A DNA stretch of 64,000 bases. Origin: Antedon mediterranea (taxonomy: Eukaryota; Echinodermata; Crinoidea; Comatulida; Antedonidae). Shown here piece by piece: positions 26,601-41,600 of this stretch (its first letter is position 1; the number at the start of each line of letters is the position of its first letter). The stretch covers positions 21,418,001-21,482,000 of the forward strand of contig NC_092671.1 of NCBI RefSeq assembly GCF_964355755.1, read 5' to 3'. Position numbers and translations under genes: made by a program. The notes under the pieces are model-generated. The model ran no database searches. It was not told the origin of the DNA and saw nothing but the letters and a program-made list of their open reading frames with translations.

Positions 26601-29600
26601 TATAGCTTAATATCTTATTTAAAAACGTTTTAGACCATTTTGAGCATTTCGACAAAACTTTTTCACACAAAACACCAAAGTGCTTAGAATAGCTTCAAAT
26701 CGCATTTGGAGACGTTTTAGACCATTTTGTGATTTTCGAAAAAACTTGTTAACATAAAAACATCAAAGTGCTAAGAATAGCTTCAAATCGCATTTGGAGA
26801 CATTTTAGACCAATTAGTGATTTTCGAAAAAACTTGGTTACACAAAAACATCAAAGTGGTTAAAATCACATTATAAACCGTTTTAGACCATTTTGAGCAT
26901 TTCGATAACACTTTTCACACAAAAACATCAAAGTGCTTAGAATAGCTTCAAATCGCATTTGGAGACGTTTTAGACCATTTTGTGATTTTCGAAAAAAACT
27001 TTTTAACATAAAAACACCAAACTGCTAAGAATAGCTTCAAATCGCATATGGAGACAATTTAGACCATTTTGTGATTTTCGAAAAAACTTGTTAACATAAA
27101 AACACCAAAGTGCTTAGAATACCTTCAAATCGCATTTGGAGACATTTTAGACCATTTTGTGATTTTCGAAAAAACTTGTTAACATAAAAACATCAAAGTG
27201 CTAAGAATAGCTTCCAATCGCATTTGGAGACGTTTTAGACCATTTTGTGATTTTCGAAAACAACTTGTTAACATAAAAACACCAAAGTGCTTAGAATAGC
27301 TTCAAATCGCATTTGGAGACGTTTTAGACCAATTTGTGATTTTCGAAAAAACTTGGTTACACAAAAACATCAAAGTGGATAAAATCACATTATAAACCGT
27401 TTTAGACCATTTTGAGCATATCGATAACACTTTTCACACAAAAACATCAAAGACCACAATATAGCTTAATATCGTATTTAAAAACGTTTTAGACCATTTT
27501 GAGCATTTCGACAAAACTTTTTCACACAAAACACCAAAGTGCTTAGAATAGCTTCAAATCGCATTTGGAGACGTTTTAGACCATTTTGTGATTTTCGAAA
27601 AAACTTGTTAACATAAAAACATCAAAGTGCTAAGAATAGCTTCAAATCGAATTTGGAGACATTTTAGACCAATTAGTGATTTTCGAAAAAACTTGGTTAC
27701 ACAAAAACATCAAAGTGGTTAAAATCACATTATAAACCGTTTTAGACCATTTTGAGCATTTCGATAACACTTTTCACACAAAAACATCAAAGTGCTTAGA
27801 ATAGCTTCAAATCGCATTTGGAGACGTTTTAGACCATTTTGTGATTTTCGAAAAAAACTTTTTAACATAAAAACACCAAACTGCTAAGAATAGCTTCAAA
27901 TCGCATATGGAGACAATTTAGACCATTTTGTGATTTTCGAAAAAACTTGTTAACATAAAAACACCAAAGTGCTTAGAATACCTTCAAATCGCATTTGGAG
28001 ACATTTTAGACCATTTTGTGATTTTCGAAAAAACTTGTTAACATAAAAACATCAAAGTGCTAAGAATAGCTTCCAATCGCATTTGGAGACGTTTTAGACT
28101 ATTTTGTGATTTTCGAAAACAACTTGTTAACATAAAAACACCAAAGTGCTTAGAATAGCTTCAAATCGCATTTGGAGACGTTTTAGACCAATTTGTGATT
28201 TTCGAAAAAACTTGGTTACACAAAAACATCAAAGTGGATAAAATCACATTATAAACCGTTTTAGACCATTTTGAGCATTTCGATAACACATTTCACACAA
28301 AAACATCAAAGAGCACAAAATAGCTTAATATCGTATTTAAAAACGTTTTAAACCATTTTGAGCATTTCGACAAAACTTTTTCACACAAAACACCAAAGTG
28401 TACAGAATAGCTTCAAATCCCATTTGGAGACGTTTTAGACCATTTTGTGATTTTCGAAAAAACTTGTTAATATAAAAACACCAAAGTACTTAGAATAGCT
28501 TCAAATCGCATTTGGAGACGTTGTAGACCATTTTGTGATTTTCGAAAAAACTTGTTAACATAAAAACACCAAAGTTTACAGAATAGCTTCAAATCGCATT
28601 TGGAGACGTTTTAGACAATTTTGTGCATTTCGATGAAACTTGGTTACACAAAAACATCAAAGTGCTTAAAATCACATTATAAACCGTTTTAGACCATTTG
28701 AGCATTTCCATAACACTTTTCACACAAAAACATCAAAGGGCACAATATAGCTTAATATCCTATTTAAAAACGTTTTAGACCATTTTGAGCATTTCGACAA
28801 AACTTTTTCACACAAAACACCAAAGTGCTTAGAATACCTTCAAATCGCATTTGGAGACGTTTTAGACCATTTTGTGATTTTCGAAAAAACTTAACATAAA
28901 AACATCAAAGTTTACAGAATAGCTTCAAATCGCATTTGGAGACGTTTTAAACCATTTTGTGATTTTCGAAAAAACTTGTTAACATAAAAACACCAAAATG
29001 TTTAGAATAGCTTCAAATCGCATTTGGAGACGTTTTAGACCATTTTGTGATTTTCGAAAAAACTTGTTAACACAAAAACACCAAAGTGATTAGAATAGCT
29101 TCAAATCGCATTTGGAGACGTTTTAGACCATTTTGTGATTTTCGAAAAAACTTGTTAACATAAAAACACCAAAGTGATTAGAATAGCTTCAAATCGCATT
29201 TGGAGACGTTTTAGACCATTTTGTGCATTTCGATGAAACTTGGTTACGCAAAAACATCAAAGTGCTTAAAATCACATTATAAACCGTTTTAGACCATTTT
29301 GAGCATATCGATAACACTTTTTACACAAAACGCCAAAGTGCTTAGAATAGCTTCAAATCGCATTTGGAGACGTTTTAGACCATTTTGTGATTTTCGACAA
29401 AACTTTTTCACACAAAACACCAAAGTGCTTAGAATACCTTCAAATCGCATTTGGAGACGTTTTAGACCATTTTGTGATTTTCGAAAAAACTTGTTAACAT
29501 AAAAACATCAAAGTGTACAGAATAGCTTCAAATCGCATTTGGAGACGTTTTAGACCATTTTGTGATTTTCGAAAAAACTTGTTAACATAAAAACACCAAA

Positions 29601-32600
29601 GTGCTTAGAATAGCTTCAAATCGCATTAGGAGACGTTTTAGACCATTTTGTGATTTTCGAAAAAACTTGTTAACATAAAAACACCAAAGTGCTTAGAATA
29701 GCTTCAAATCGCATTTGGAGACGTTTTAGACCATTTTGTGATTTTCGAAAAAACTTGTTAACATAAAAACACCAAAGTTCTTAAAATAGCTTCAAATCGC
29801 ATTTGGAGACGTTTTAGACCATTTTGTGATTTTCGAAAAAACTTGTTAACATAAAAACACCAAAGTGCTTAGAATAGCTTCAAATCGCATTTGGAGACGT
29901 TTTAGACCATTTTGGGATTTTTGAAAAAACTTGTTAACATAAAAACACCAAAGTTCTTAGAATAGCTTCAAATCGCATTTGGAGACGTTTTAGACCATTT
30001 TGTGCATTTCGATGAAACTTGGTTACACAAAAACATCAAAGTGCTTAAAATCACGTTATAAACCGTTTTAGACCATTTGAGCATTTCGATAACACTTTTC
30101 ACACAAAAACATCAAAGGGCACAATATAGCTTAATATCCTATTTAAAAACGTTTTAGACCATTTTGAGCATTTCGACAAAACTTTTTCACACAAAACACC
30201 AAAGTGCTTAGAATACCTTCAAATCGCATTTGGAGACGTTTTAGACAATTTTGTGATTTTCGAAAAAACTTGTTAACATAAAAACATCAAAGTTTACAGA
30301 ATAGCTTCAAATCGCTTTTGGAGACGTTTTAGACAATTTTGTGATTTTCGAAAAAACTTGTTAACATAAAAACACCAAAGTGCTTAGAATAGCTTCAAAT
30401 TGCATTGGGAGACGTTTTAGACCATTTTGTGATTTTCGAAAAAACTTGTTAACATAAAAACATCAAAGTGTACAGAATAGCTTCAAATCGCATTTGGAGA
30501 CGTTTTAGACCATTTTGTGATTTTCGAAAAAACTTGTTAACATAAAAACACCAAAGTGCTTAGAATAGCTTCAAATCGCATTTGGAGACGTTTTAAACCA
30601 TTTTGTGATTTTCGAAAAAACTTGTTAACATAAAAACACCAAAATGTTTAGAATAGCTTCAAATCGCATTTGGAGACGTTTTAGACCATTTTGTGATTTT
30701 CGAAAAAACTTGTTAACACAAAAACACCAAAGTGATTAGAATAGCTTCAAATCGCATTTGGAGACGTTTTAGACCATTTTGTGATTTTCGAAAAAACTTG
30801 TTAACATAAAAACACCAAAGTGATTAGAATAGCTTCAAATCGCATTTGGAGACGTTTTAGACCATTTTGTGCATTTCGATGAAACTTGGTTACGCAAAAA
30901 CATCAAAGTGCTTAAAATCACATTATAAACCGTTTTAGACCATTTTGAGCATATCGATAACACTTTTTACACAAAACACCAAAGTGCTTAGAATAGCTTC
31001 AAATCGCATTTGGAGACGTTTTAGACCATTTTGTGATTTTCGACAAAACTTTTTCACACAAAACACCAAAGTGATTAGAATACCTTCAAATCGCATTTGG
31101 AGACGTTTTAGACCATTTTGTGCATTTCGATGAAACTTGGTTACGCAAAAACATCAAAGTGCTTAAAATCACATTATAAACCGTTTTAGACCATTTTGAG
31201 CATATCGATAACACTTTTCACACAAAAACATCAAAGAGCACAATATAGCTTAATATCGTATTTAAAAACGTTTTAGACCATTTTGAGCATTTCGACAAAA
31301 CTTTTTCACACAAAACACCAAAGTGCTTAGAATAGCTTCAAATCGCATTTGGAGACGTTTTAGACCATTTTGTGATTTTCGAAAAACCTTGTTAACATAA
31401 AAACATCAAAGTGCTAAGAATAGTTTCAAATCGAATTTGGAGACATTTTAGACCAATTAGTGATTTTCGAAAAAACTTGGTTACACAAAAACATCAAAGT
31501 GGTTAAAATCACATTATAAACCGTTTTAGACCATTTTGAGCATTTCGATAACACTTTTCACACAAAAACATCAAAGTGCTTAGAATAGCTTCAAATCGCA
31601 TTTGGAGACGTTTTAGACCATTTTGTGATTTTCGAAAAAAACTTTTTAACATAAAAACACCAAACTGCTAAGAATAGCTTCAAATCGCATATGGAGACAA
31701 TTTAGACCATTTTGTGATTTTCGAAAAAACTTGTTAACATAAAAACACCAAAGTGCTTAGAATACCTTCAAATCGCATTTGGAGACATTTTAGACCATTT
31801 TGTGATTTTCGAAAAAACTTGTTAACATAAAAACATCAAAGTGCTAAGAATAGCTTCCAATCGCATTTGTAGACGTTTTAGACCATTTTGTGATTTTCGA
31901 AAACAACTTGTTAACATAAAAACACCAAAGTGCTTAGAATAGCTTCAAATCGCATTTGGAGACGTTTTAGACCATTTTGTGATTTTCGAAAAAACTTGTT
32001 AACATAAAAACATCAAAGTGCTAAGAATAGCTTCAAATCGAATTTGGAGACATTTTAGACCAATTAGTGATTTTCGAAAAAACTTGGTTACACAAAAACA
32101 TCAAAGTGGTTAAAATCACATTATAAACCGTTTTAGACCATTTTGAGCATTTCGATAACACTTTTCACACAAAAACATCAAAGTGCTTAGAATAGCTTCA
32201 AATCGCATTTGGAGACGTTTTAGACCATTTTGTGATTTTCGAAAAAAACTTTTTAACATAAAAACACCAAACTGCTAAGAATAGCTTCAAATCGCATATG
32301 GAGACAATTTAGACCATTTTGTGATTTTCGAAAAAACTTGTTAACATAAAAACACCAAAGTGCTTAGAATACCTTCAAATCGCATTTGGAGACATTTTAG
32401 ACCATTTTGTGATTTTCGAAAAAACTTGTTAACATAAAAACATCAAAGTGCTAAGAATAGCTTCCAATCGCATTTGGAGACGTTTTAGACCATTTTGTGA
32501 TTTTCGAAAAAACTTGTTAACATAAAAACACCAAAGTGATTAGAATAGCTTCAAATCGCATTTGGAGACGTTTTAGACCAATTTGTGCATTTCGATGAAA

Positions 32601-35600
32601 CTTGGTTACGCAAAAACATCAAAGTGCTTAAAATCACATTATAAACCGTTTTAGACCATTTTGAGCATATCGATAACACTTTTCACACAAAAACATCAAA
32701 GAGCACAATATAGCTTAATATCTTATTTAAAAACGTTTTAGACCATTTTGAGCATTTCGACAAAACTTTTTCACACAAAACACCAAAGTGCTTAGAATAG
32801 CTTCAAATCGCATTTGGAGACGTTTTAGACCATTTTGTGATTTTCGAAAAAACTTGTTAACATAAAAACATCAAAGTGCTAAGAATAGCTTCAAATCGCA
32901 TTTGGAGACATTTTAGACCAATTAGTGATTTTCGAAAAAACTTGGTTACACAAAAACATCAAAGTGGTTAAAATCACATTATAAACCGTTTTAGACCATT
33001 TTGAGCATTTCGATAACACTTTTCACACAAAAACATCAAAGTGCTTAGAATAGCTTCAAATCGCATTTGGAGACGTTTTAGACCATTTTGTGATTTTCGA
33101 AAAAAACTTTTTAACATAAAAACACCAAACTTCTAAGAATAGCTTCAAATCGCATATGGAGACAATTTAGACCATTTTGTGATTTTCGAAAAAACTTGTT
33201 AACATAAAAACACCAAAGTGCTAAGAATAGCTTCAAATCGCATATGGAGACAATTTAGACCATTTTGTGATTTTCGAAAAAACTTGGTTACACAAAAACA
33301 TCAAAGTGGTTAAAATCACATTATAAACCGTTTTAGACCATTTTGAGCATTTCGATAACACTTTTCACACAAAAACATCAAAGTGCTTAGAATAGCTTCA
33401 AATCGCATTTGGAGACGTTTTAGACCATTTTGTGATTTTCCAAAAAACTTGTTAACATAAAAACATCAAAGTGTACAGAATAGCTTCAAATCGCATTTGG
33501 AGACGTTTTAGACCATTTTGTGATTTTCGAAAAAACTTGTTAACATAAAAACACCAAAGTGCTTAGAATAGCTTCAAATCGCATTAGGAGACGTTTTAGA
33601 CCATTTTGTGATTTTCGAAAAAACTTGTTAACATAAAAACACCAAAGTGCTTAGAATAGCTTCAAATCGCATTTGGAGACGTTTAAGACCATTTTGTGAT
33701 TTTCGAAAAAACTTGTTAACATAAAAACACCAAAGTGCTTAGAATAGCTTCAAATCGCATTTGGAGACGTTTTAGACCAATTTGTGATTTTCGAAAAAAC
33801 TTGGTTACACAAAAACATCAAAGTGGATAAAAGCACATTATAAACCGTTTTAGACCATTTTGAGCATTTCGATAACACATTTCACACAAAAACATCAAAG
33901 AGCACAAAATAGCTTAATATCGTATTTAAAAACGTTTTAAACCATTTTGAGCATTTCGACAAAACTTTTTCACACAAAACACCAAAGTGTTTAGAAAAGC
34001 TTCAAATCGCATTTGGAGACGTTTTAGACCATTTTGGGATTTTCGAAAAAACTTGTTAACATAAAAACACCAAAGTGCTTAGAATAGCTTCAAATCGCAT
34101 TTGAAGACGTTTTAGACCATTTTGTAATTTTCGAAAAAACTTGTTAACATAAAAACACCAAAATGTTTAGAATAGCTTCAAATCGCATTTGGAGACGTTT
34201 TAGACCATTTTGTGATTTTCGAAAAAACTTGTTAACACAAAAACACCAAAGTGATTAGAATAGCTTCAAATCGCATTTGGAGACGTTTTAGACCATTTTG
34301 TGATTTTCGAAAAAACTTGTTAACATAAAAACACCAAAGTGATTAGAATAGCTTCAAATCGCATTTGGAGACGTTTTAGACCATTTTGTGCATTTCGATG
34401 AAACTTGGTTACGCAAAAACATCAAAGTAATAATCACATTATAAACAGTTTTAGACCATTTTGAGCATATCGATAAAACTTTTTACACAAAACACCAAAG
34501 TGCTTAGAATAGCTTCAAATCGCATTTGGAGACGTTTTAGACCATTTTGTGATTTTCGACAAAACTTTTTCACACAAAACACCAAAGTGCTTAGAATACC
34601 TTCAAATCGCATTTGGAGACGTTTTAGACCATTTTGTGATTTTCGAAAAAACTTGTTAACATAAAAACATCAAAGTGTACAGATTAGCTTCAAATCGCAT
34701 TTGGAGACGTTTTAGACCATTTTGTGATTTTCGAAAAAACTTGTTAACATAAAAACACCAAAGTGCTTAGAATAGCTTCAAATCGCATTAGGAGACGTTT
34801 TAGACCATTTTGTTATTTTCGAAAAAACTTGTTAACATAAAAACACCAAAATGTTTAGAATAGCTTCAAATCGCATTTGGAGACGTTTTAGACCATTTTG
34901 TGATTTTCGAAAAAACTTGTTAACATAAAAACACCAAAGTGCTTAGAATACCTTCAAATCGCATTTGGAGACGTTTTAGACCATTTTGTGATTTTCCAAA
35001 AAACTTGTTAACATAAAAACATCAAAGTGTACAGAATAGCTTCAAATCGCATTTGGAGACGTTTTAGACCATTTTGTGATTTTCGAAAAAACTTGTTAAC
35101 ATAAAAACACCAAAGTGCTTAGAATAGCTTCAAATCGCATTAGGAGACGTTTTAGACCATTTTGTGATTTTCGAAAAAACTTGTTAACATAAAAACACCA
35201 AAGTGCTTAGAATAGCTTCAAATCGCATTTGGAGACGTTTTAGACCATTTTGTGATTTTCGAAAAAACTTGTTAACATAAAAACACCAAAATGTTTAGAA
35301 TAGCTTCAAATCACATTTGGAGACGTTTTAGACCATTTTGTGATTTTCGAAAAAACTTGTTAACACAAAAACACCAAAGTGATTAGAATAGCTTCAAATC
35401 GCATTTGGAGACGTTTTAGACCAATTTGTGCATTTCGATGAAACTTGGTTACGCAAAAACATCAAAGTGCTTAAAATCACATTATAAACCGTTTTAGACC
35501 ATTTTGAGCATATCGATAACACTTTTCACACAAAAACATCAAAGAGCACAATATAGCTTAATATCTTATTTAAAAACGTTTTAGACCATTTTGAGCATTT

Positions 35601-38600
35601 CGACAAAACTTTTTCACACAAAACACCAAAGTGCTTAGAATAGCTTCAAATCGCATTTGGAGACGTTTTAGACCATTTTGTGATTTTCGAAAAAACTTTT
35701 TCACACAAAACACCAAAGTGCTTAGAATACCTTCAAATCGCATTTGGAGACGTTTTAGACCATTTTGTGATTTTCGAAAAAACTTGTTAACATAAAAACA
35801 TCAAAGTGTACAGAATAGCTTCAAATCGCATTTGGAGACGTTTTAGACCATTTTGTGATTTTCGAAAAAACTTGTTAACATAAAAACACCAAAGTGCTTA
35901 GAATAGCTTCAAATCGCATTAGGAGACGTTTTAGACCATTTTGTGATTTTCGAAAAAACTTGTTAACACAAAAACACCAAAGTGCTTAGAATAGCTTCAA
36001 ATCGCATTTGGAGACGTTTTAGACCATTTTGTGATTTTCGAAAAAACTTGTTAATATAAAAACACCAAAGTACTTAGAATAGCTTCAAATCGCATTTGGA
36101 GACGTTTTAAACCATTTTGTGATTTTCGAAAAAACTTGTTAACATAAAAACACCAAAATGTTTAGAATAGCTTCAAATCGCATTTGGAGACGTTTTAGAC
36201 CATTTTGTGATTTTCGAAAAAACTTGTTAACACAAAAACACCAAAGTGATTAGAATAGCTTCAAATCGCATTTGGAGACGTTTTAGACCATTTTGTGCAT
36301 TTCGATGAAACTTGGTTACGGAAAAACATCAAAGTGCTTAAAATCACATTATAAACCGTTTTAGACCATTTTGAGCATTTCGATAACACATTTCACACAA
36401 AAACATCAAAGAGCACAAAATAGCTTAATATCGTATTTAAAAACGTTTTAAACCATTTTGAGCATTTCGACAAAACTTTTTCACACAAAACACCAAAGTG
36501 TTTAGAAAAGCTTCAAATCGCATTTGGAGACGTTTTAGACCATTTTGGGATTTTCGAAAAAACTTGTTAACATAAAAACACCAAAGTGCTTAGAATACCT
36601 TCAAATCGCATTTGGAGACGTTTTAGACCATTTTGTAATTTTCGAAAAAACTTGTTAACATAAAAACACCAAAGTGCTAAGAATAGCTTCAAATCGCATT
36701 TGGAGACGTTTTAGACCAATTTGTGATTTTCGAAAAAACTTGGTTACACAAAAACATCAAAGTGCTTAAAATCACATTATAAAACCGTTTTAGACCATTT
36801 TGAGCATTTCGATAACACTTTTCACACAAAAACATCAAAGAGCATAAAATAGGTTAATATCGTATTTAAAAACGTTTTAGACCATTTTGAGCATTTCGAC
36901 AAAACTTTTTCACACAAAACACCAAAGTGTACAGAATAGCTTAATATCGTATTTAAAAACGTTTTAGACCATTTTGTGATTTTCGAAAAAACTTGTTAAC
37001 ATAAAAACACCAAAATGTTTAGAATAGCTTCAAATTGCATTTGGAGACGTTTTAGACCATTTTGTGATTTTCGAAAAAACTTGTTAACACAAAAACACCA
37101 AAGTGATTAGAATAGCTTCAAATCGCATTTGGAGACGTTTTAGACCATTTTGTGATTTTCGAAAAAACTTGTTAACATAAAAACACCAAAGTGATTAGAA
37201 TAGCTTCAAATCGCATTTGGAGACGTTTTAGACCATTTTGTGCATTTCGATGAAACTTGGTTACGCAAAAACATCAATGTGCTTAAAATCACATTATAAA
37301 CCGTTTTAGACCATTTTGAGCATATCCATAAAACTTTTTACACAAAACACCAAAGTGCTTAGAATAGCTTCAAATCGCATTTGGAGACGTTTTAGACCAT
37401 TTTGTGATTTTCGACAAAACTTTTTCACACAAAACACCAAAGTGCTTAGAATACCTTCAAATCGCATTTGGAGACGTTTTAGACCATTTTGTGATTTTCG
37501 AAAAAACTTGTTAACATAAAAACATCAAAGTGTACAGAATAGCTTCAAATCGCATTTGGAGACGTTTTAGACCATTTTGTGATTTTCGAAAAAACTTGTT
37601 AACATAAAAACACCAAAGTGCTTAGAATAGCTTCAAATCGCATTAGGAGACGTTTTAGACCATTTTGTGATTTTCGAAAAAACTTGTTAACATAAAAACA
37701 CCAAAGTGCTTAGAATAGCTTCAAATCGCATTTGGAGACGTTTTAGACCATTTTGTGATTTTCGAAAAAACTTGTTAACATAAAAACACCAAAATGTTTA
37801 GAATAGCTTCAAATCGCATTTGGAGACGTTTTAGACCATTTTGTGATTTTCGAAAAAACTTGTTAACACAAAAACACCAAAGTGATTAGAATAGCTTCAA
37901 ATCGCATTTGGAGACGTTTTAGACCATTTTGTGCATTTCGATGAAACTTGGTTACGCAAAAACATCAAAGTGCTTAAAATCACATTATAAACCGTTTTAG
38001 ACCATTTTTAGCATATCGATAACACTTTTCACACAAAAACATCAAAGAGCACAATATAGCTTAATATCGTATTTAAAAACGTTTTAGACCATTTTGAGCA
38101 TTTCGACAAAACTTTTTCACACAAAACACCAAAGTGCTTAGAATAGCTTCAAATCGCATTTGGAGACGTTTTAGACCATTTTGTGATTTTCGAAAAAACT
38201 TGTTAACATAAAAACATCAAAGGGCTAAGAATAGCTTCAAATCGCATTTGGAGACATTTTAGACCAATTAGTGATTTTCGAAAAAACTTGGTTACACAAA
38301 AACATCAAAGTGGTTAAAATCACATTATAAACCGTTTTAGACCATTTTGAGCATTTCGATAACACTTTTTACACAAAAACATCAAAGTGCTTAGAATAGC
38401 TTCAAATCGCATTTGGAGACGTTTTAGACCATTTTGTGATTTTCGAAAAAAACTTTTTAACATAAAAACACCAAACTGCTAAGAATAGCTTCAAATCGCA
38501 TATGGAGACAATTTAGACCATTTTGTGATTTTCGAAAAAACTTGTTAACATAAAAACACCAAAGTGCTTAGCATACCTTCAAATCGCATTTGGAGACATT

Positions 38601-41600
38601 TTAGACCATTTTGTGATTTTCGAAAAAACTTGTTAACATAAAAACATCAAAGTGCTAAGAATAGCTTCCAATCGCATTTGGAGACGTTTTAGACCATTTT
38701 GTGATTTTCGAAAACAACTTGTTAACATAAAAACACCAAAGTGCTTAGAATAGCTTCAAATCGCATTTGGAGACGTTTTAGACCAATTTGTGATTTTCGA
38801 AAAAACTTGGTTACACAAAAACATCAAAGTGGATAAAATCACATTATAAACCGTTTTAGACCATTTTGAGCATATCGATAACACTTTTCACACAAAAACA
38901 TCAAAGACCACAATATAGCTTAATATCGTATTTAAAAACGTTTTAGACCATTTTGAGCATTTCGACAAAACTTTTTCACACAAAACACCAAAGTGCTTAG
39001 AATAGCTTCAAATCGCATTTGGAGACGTTTTAGACCATTTTGTGATTTTCGAAAAAACTTGTTAACATAAAAACATCAAAGTGCTAAGAATAGCTTCAAA
39101 TCGAATTTGGAGACATTTTAGACCAATTAGTGATTTTCGAAAAAACTTGGTTACACAAAAACATCAAAGTGGTTAAAATCACATTATAAACCGTTTTAGA
39201 CCATTTTGAGCATTTCGATAACACTTTTCACACAAAAACATCAAAGTGCTTAGAATAGCTTCAAATCGCATTTGGAGACGTTTTAGACCATTTTGTGATT
39301 TTCGAAAAAAACTTTTTAACATAAAAACACCAAACTGCTAAGAATAGCTTCAAATCGCATATGGAGACAATTTAGACCATTTTGTGATTTTCGAAAAAAC
39401 TTGTTAACATAAAAACACCAAAGTGCTTAGAATACCTTCAAATCGCATTTGGAGACATTTTAGACCATTTTGTGATTTTCGAAAAAACTTGTTAACATAA
39501 AAACATCAAAGTGCTAAGAATAGCTTCCAATCGCATTTGGAGACGTTTTAGACTATTTTGTGATTTTCGAAAACAACTTGTTAACATAAAAACACCAAAG
39601 TGCTTAGAATAGCTTCAAATCGCATTTGGAGACGTTTTAGACCAATTTGTGATTTTCGAAAAAACTTGGTTACACAAAAACATCAAAGTGGATAAAATCA
39701 CATTATAAACCGTTTTAGACCATTTTGAGCATTTCGATAACACATATCACACAAAAACATCAAAGAGCACAAAATAGCTTAATATCGTATTTAAAAACGT
39801 TTTAAACCATTTTGAGCATTTCGACAAAACTTTTTCACACAAAACACCAAAGTGTACAGAATAGCTTCAAATCGCATTTGGAGACGTTTTAGACCATTTT
39901 GTGATTTTCGAAAAAACTTGTTAATATAAAAACACCAAAGTACTTAGAATAGCTTCAAATCGCATTTGGAGACGTTGTAGACCATTTTGTGATTTTCGAA
40001 AAAACTTGTTAACATAAAAACACCAAAGTTTACAGAATAGCTTCAAATCGCATTTGGAGACGTTTTAGACAATTTTGTGCATTTCGATGAAACTTGGTTA
40101 CACAAAAACATCAAAGTGCTTAAAATCACATTATAAACCGTTTTAGACCATTTGAGCATTTCCATAACACTTTTCACACAAAAACATCAAAGGGCACAAT
40201 ATAGCTTAATATCCTATTTAAAAACGTTTTAGACCATTTTGAGCATTTCGACAAAACTTTTTCACACAAAACACCAAAGTGCTTAGAATACCTTCAAATC
40301 GCATTTGGAGACGTTTTAGACCATTTTGTGATTTTCGAAAAAACTTAACATAAAAACATCAAAGTTTACAGAATAGCTTCAAATCGCATTTGGAGACGTT
40401 TTAAACCATTTTGTGATTTTCGAAAAAACTTGTTAACATAAAAACACCAAAATGTTTAGAATAGCTTCAAATCGCATTTGGAGACGTTTTAGACCATTTT
40501 GTGATTTTCGAAAAAACTTGTTAACACAAAAACACCAAAGTGATTAGAATAGCTTCAAATCGCATTTGGAGACGTTTTAGACCATTTTGTGATTTTCGAA
40601 AAAACTTGTTAACATAAAAACACCAAAGTGATTAGAATAGCTTCAAATCGCATTTGGAGACGTTTTAGACCATTTTGTGCATTTCGATGAAACTTGGTTA
40701 CGCAAAAACATCAAAGTGCTTAAAATCACATTATAAACCGTTTTAGACCATTTTGAGCATATCGATAACACTTTTTACACAAAACGCTAAAGTGCTTAGA
40801 ATAGCTTCAAATCGCATTTGGAGACGTTTTAGACCATTTTGTGATTTTCGACAAAACTTTTTCACACAAAACACCAAAGTGCTTAGAATACCTTCAAATC
40901 GCATTTGGAGACGTTTTAGACCATTTTGTGCATTTCGATGAAACTTGGTTACGCAAAAACATCAAAGTGCTTAAAATCACATTATAAACCGTTTTAGACC
41001 ATTTTGAGCATATCGATAACACTTTTTACACAAAACGCTAAAGTGCTTAGAATAGCTTCAAATCGCATTTGGAGACGTTTTAGACCATTTTGTGATTTTC
41101 GACAAAACTTTTTCACACAAAACACCAAAGTGCTTAGAATACCTTCAAATCGCATTTGGAGACGTTTTAGACCATTTTGTGATTTTCGAAAAAACTTGTT
41201 AACATAAAAACATCAAAGTGTACAGAATAGCTTCAAATCGCATTTGGAGACGTTTTAGACCATTTTGTGATTTTCGAAAAAACTTGTTAACATAAAAACA
41301 CCAAAGTGCTTAGAATAGCTTCAAATCGCATTAGGAGACGTTTTAGACCATTTTGTGATTTTCGAAAAAACTTGTTAACATAAAAACACCAAAGTGCTTA
41401 GAATAGCTTCAAATCGCATTTGGAGACGTTTTAGACCATTTTGTGATTTTCGAAAAAACTTGTTAACATAAAAACACCAAAGTTCTTAAAATAGCTTCAA
41501 ATCGCATTTGGAGACGTTTTAGACCATTTTGTGATTTTCGAAAAAACTTGTTAACATAAAAACACCAAAGTGTTTAGAAAAGCTTCAAATCGCATTTGGA

